A stretch of DNA of 64,000 bases from Bacillus_BD sp050389805 (lineage in GTDB: Bacteria > Bacillota > Bacilli > Bacillales > Cytobacillaceae). The stretch is taken from contig NZ_CP130945.1 in NCBI RefSeq assembly GCF_050389805.1, positions 2,170,001-2,234,000 on the forward strand, written 5' to 3'. A model generated the notes under the pieces. That model ran no database searches, was not told the DNA's origin, and saw only the letters and a program-made list of their open reading frames with translations. Positions 62,687 through 64,000 of the stretch are shown here, piece by piece (the first letter of the stretch is position 1; every line of letters begins with the position of its first letter). The position numbers were made by a program, and so were the translations under genes.

Positions 62687-63337
62687 TTATTGAAAATCAT
62701 TCAATAAACGGTTTCTCCGTATCCAAATCTCGACCGCTAGAATATTTCCGATAAGACCTAACCAAATCGCCGCCACATACCCAATGGTAAAGTTATCAAG
62801 TGAATAGCCGATCACTGCTGACCAGATTCGGAAGGTTACCGCAACGAATGTGATACCATAGCTTCGATACATCCATTCCCTGTGAAGGTTGATTTTTTTC
62901 TTTCTAATATAAGAATAAGCGAAGTAGGTAGTCAATAGCCATGAAATCGATAGCACCAGGAATCCCATTTTAGATAAGAGACCGCCAAACGCAAACCACG
63001 ATAAATAAATACCTGATAGTCCACTTATCATGATAGAGATTATATAAACTGTTCCTAGAAATCGATGTACAGCAAGAGGGTGGGATTTCCTTTTGTTTTG
63101 GAGAAATTGAAAGGGTCCGACTATTAAGGCAACAGCGGCAGTGATAATATGGATATATAAAATATAATTCCAAGGCTGATACTCCATTTTATACATATCA
63201 AGACCTTGTACAATGATTAATTGATTCCCTATAACGGGATCAAAAATAAAATATCTAGCAACAGAAGCAACGCCGAGAAGCAACGCGGATATAATAATCA
63301 AGCTAGTAAAAATTTTAAAAATCCACCCCATCATCAT
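62687..63337 (-). CDS. DUF2306 membrane protein
   Basis: 216 residues, ATGGGGAATG before three adjacent ATG codons. Six or seven helices; YILYIHIITAAVALIVGPFQ and HPLAVHRFLGTVYIISIMIS with His residues in the second and third helices are typical of DUF2306 (YozB-like), which could bind haem or copper. INLHREWMYRSYGITFVAVT also contains the conserved His. Function unknown. Confidence 0.85.
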   Translation of the reverse strand: MMMGWIFKIFTSLIIISALLLGVASVARYFIFDPVIGNQLIIVQGLDMYKMEYQPWNYILYIHIITAAVALIVGPFQFLQNKRKSHPLAVHRFLGTVYIISIMISGLSGIYLSWFAFGGLLSKMGFLVLSISWLLTTYFAYSYIRKKKINLHREWMYRSYGITFVAVTFRIWSAVIGYSLDNFTIGYVAAIWLGLIGNILAVEIWIRRNRLLNDFQ

Positions 63338-63641
63338 TCCCCATTTCCATTGTTACGGCACCTATCTATGAAACAATGTTTTTACTTAAATGTATATAAG
63401 TTGAGACCATAGTATGACTTTAGGGTTTATTTAAAATAATTCGTTTTTGTGAATTTTCATGGGAGACTTCGTTTTAAAAGCATAGGGATCTAGGTTAATG
63501 CTCTTCAAATTTCCTACGTAAAACCTTCAAAAGAGCCAGTTTAAAAAATACATTCCTATTGGACAGTGTTTGTATGGATAAAAATATAAACAAGTTATTA
63601 CCATTGGGAATGGCTGAAAATGAATCATATTTCTTTTAGAT
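63338..63641. other. Intergenic region
   Basis: No gene, repeat or clear terminator seen. Confidence 0.4.
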
Positions 63642-63706
63642 ACTCCACAATCGGGAGCTATCCTTTAACAAGGATAAGGGCTCATGTTTCATTTATGGGC
63701 AATATA
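63642..63706 (+). repeat. Array module, rightmost copy
   Basis: CTCCACAATCGGGAGCTATC, arm AAGGATAAGGGCTC, then TTCATTTATGGGCAATATA. Same hairpin type as 2351 and 27059. Confidence 0.7.
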
Positions 63707-63769
63707 ATGAGTAGGAAACTCCAGAATGGTTGTATTAGCCAGGTCTAATAAATGCAGTAAGCCATAACA

Positions 63770-64000
63770 ACATCCAACTGGCTGTCGCTTGGCTGAACAA
63801 AAGCATACCAATAACTAAAATGACGGAAGCCTTAATTCTTGGTTTAGTCGGTGCAGGTGATATTGGTGCACCCTTACTATTTGCAATGAACGCTTATCGT
63901 TGGAATGAAGTCGGTTCGATCTTAAGTGGATTAATTGCTTTCATTTTAATGGTAGAATTCATATCAAATCCCTTACGTGGGAAATTAGTACGTGGATATT
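63770..64000 (+). pseudogene. PhnE-like ABC permease fragment, running off the window
   Basis: Open frame without start: MTEALILGLVGAGDIGAPLL then FAMNAYRWNEVGSILSGLIA and FISNPLRGKLVRGY. The EAA-loop-proximal GLVGAGxIG segment is typical of phosphonate-type (PhnE) permeases, but the 200-residue N-terminal part is missing; upstream NNIQLAVAWLNKSIPITK is not PhnE-like. A fragment joined to other sequence, or continuing past 64000. Confidence 0.5.

Noticed and set aside
180..63706. CRISPR array
   Set aside because: Repeats are far apart, imperfect and separated by whole genes; no short regular spacers and no cas genes.

Overview
This window comes from a low-GC, endospore-forming Firmicute, most likely a Bacillaceae species. 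Evidence: AGGAGG-type ribosome sites, many TTG and GTG starts, a YjcZ-type 39-residue protein, a Spo0E-like phosphatase, DUF3231, a PadR/DUF2812 pair, a Ktr-type potassium channel and a Cys-rich probable spore-surface protein. No rRNA, tRNA or CRISPR array was seen. The species cannot be named from the sequence alone.

The most striking feature is a same-orientation repeat module found about 35 times. It combines (M1) TTGTGAAAAAATGTACTTAA, (M2) a TAACGGGTGC or ATCGGGCGC sequence opening a stem-loop that often ends in a T-run, and (M3) an AT-rich ATCGGGCCAGATTGTTGAAT or GGGCAGTTTAGTG tail. Between modules lie single small unrelated genes or gene remnants, mostly on the + strand. Several cassettes are duplicated with edges at the modules: a four-helix membrane protein (3.6 and 31.2 kb), a lipoprotein-like remnant (2.4 and 22.0 kb), a gene tail (21.8 and 27.9 kb), and the N-terminal part of a tyrosine recombinase (31.7 and 54.6 kb, with stubs at 32.7 and 60.6 kb). 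The recombinase fragments point away from a module, as an integrase does in an integron. A GC-rich, actinobacterial-looking SRPBCC gene (36.5 kb) is cut at its 3' end by a module. I read this as an integron-like cassette array; that is inference.

Layout. 0-8 kb: remnants (L7/L12-biotinyl fusion, M20 peptidase, histidine kinase, HpaB), repeats and small sporulation-type genes. 8-16 kb: M28 peptidase, DUF4352 protein, GTPase-DUF697, ParB-like protein, DUF1801. 16-22 kb: two-component system plus MacB/FtsX-type ABC transporter, with a 12-bp direct repeat upstream of the transporter that suits the response regulator. 22-26 kb: TetR, SMP-30 lactonase, MFS. 26-32 kb: dense cassette array. 32.8-34.7 kb: DoxX and pirin divergent from an HxlR regulator. 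35-37.7 kb: more cassettes.

39-45.3 kb is a probable defence island between two IS110 remnants. A compact three-gene operon encodes a HEPN-like/TIR-like protein, a HEPN-like/CBS protein and a coiled-coil membrane protein with a CorA-type GMN motif. Behind it lie a zinc-dependent phospholipase C-like gene and an abutting HEPN-like gene. Three of the five proteins share an RN-x-[LC]-VH (Rx4H) motif. I do not recognise this combination as a named system; it is the best candidate for something undescribed.

45.6-64 kb: Cys-rich surface protein, degenerate IS110 copy inserted in a module, second M28 peptidase, PadR/DUF2812, KtrB-type channel, further cassettes, GMC oxidoreductase, a frameshifted SDR, LMW protein tyrosine phosphatase, DUF302, DUF2306 and, at the edge, a permease fragment.
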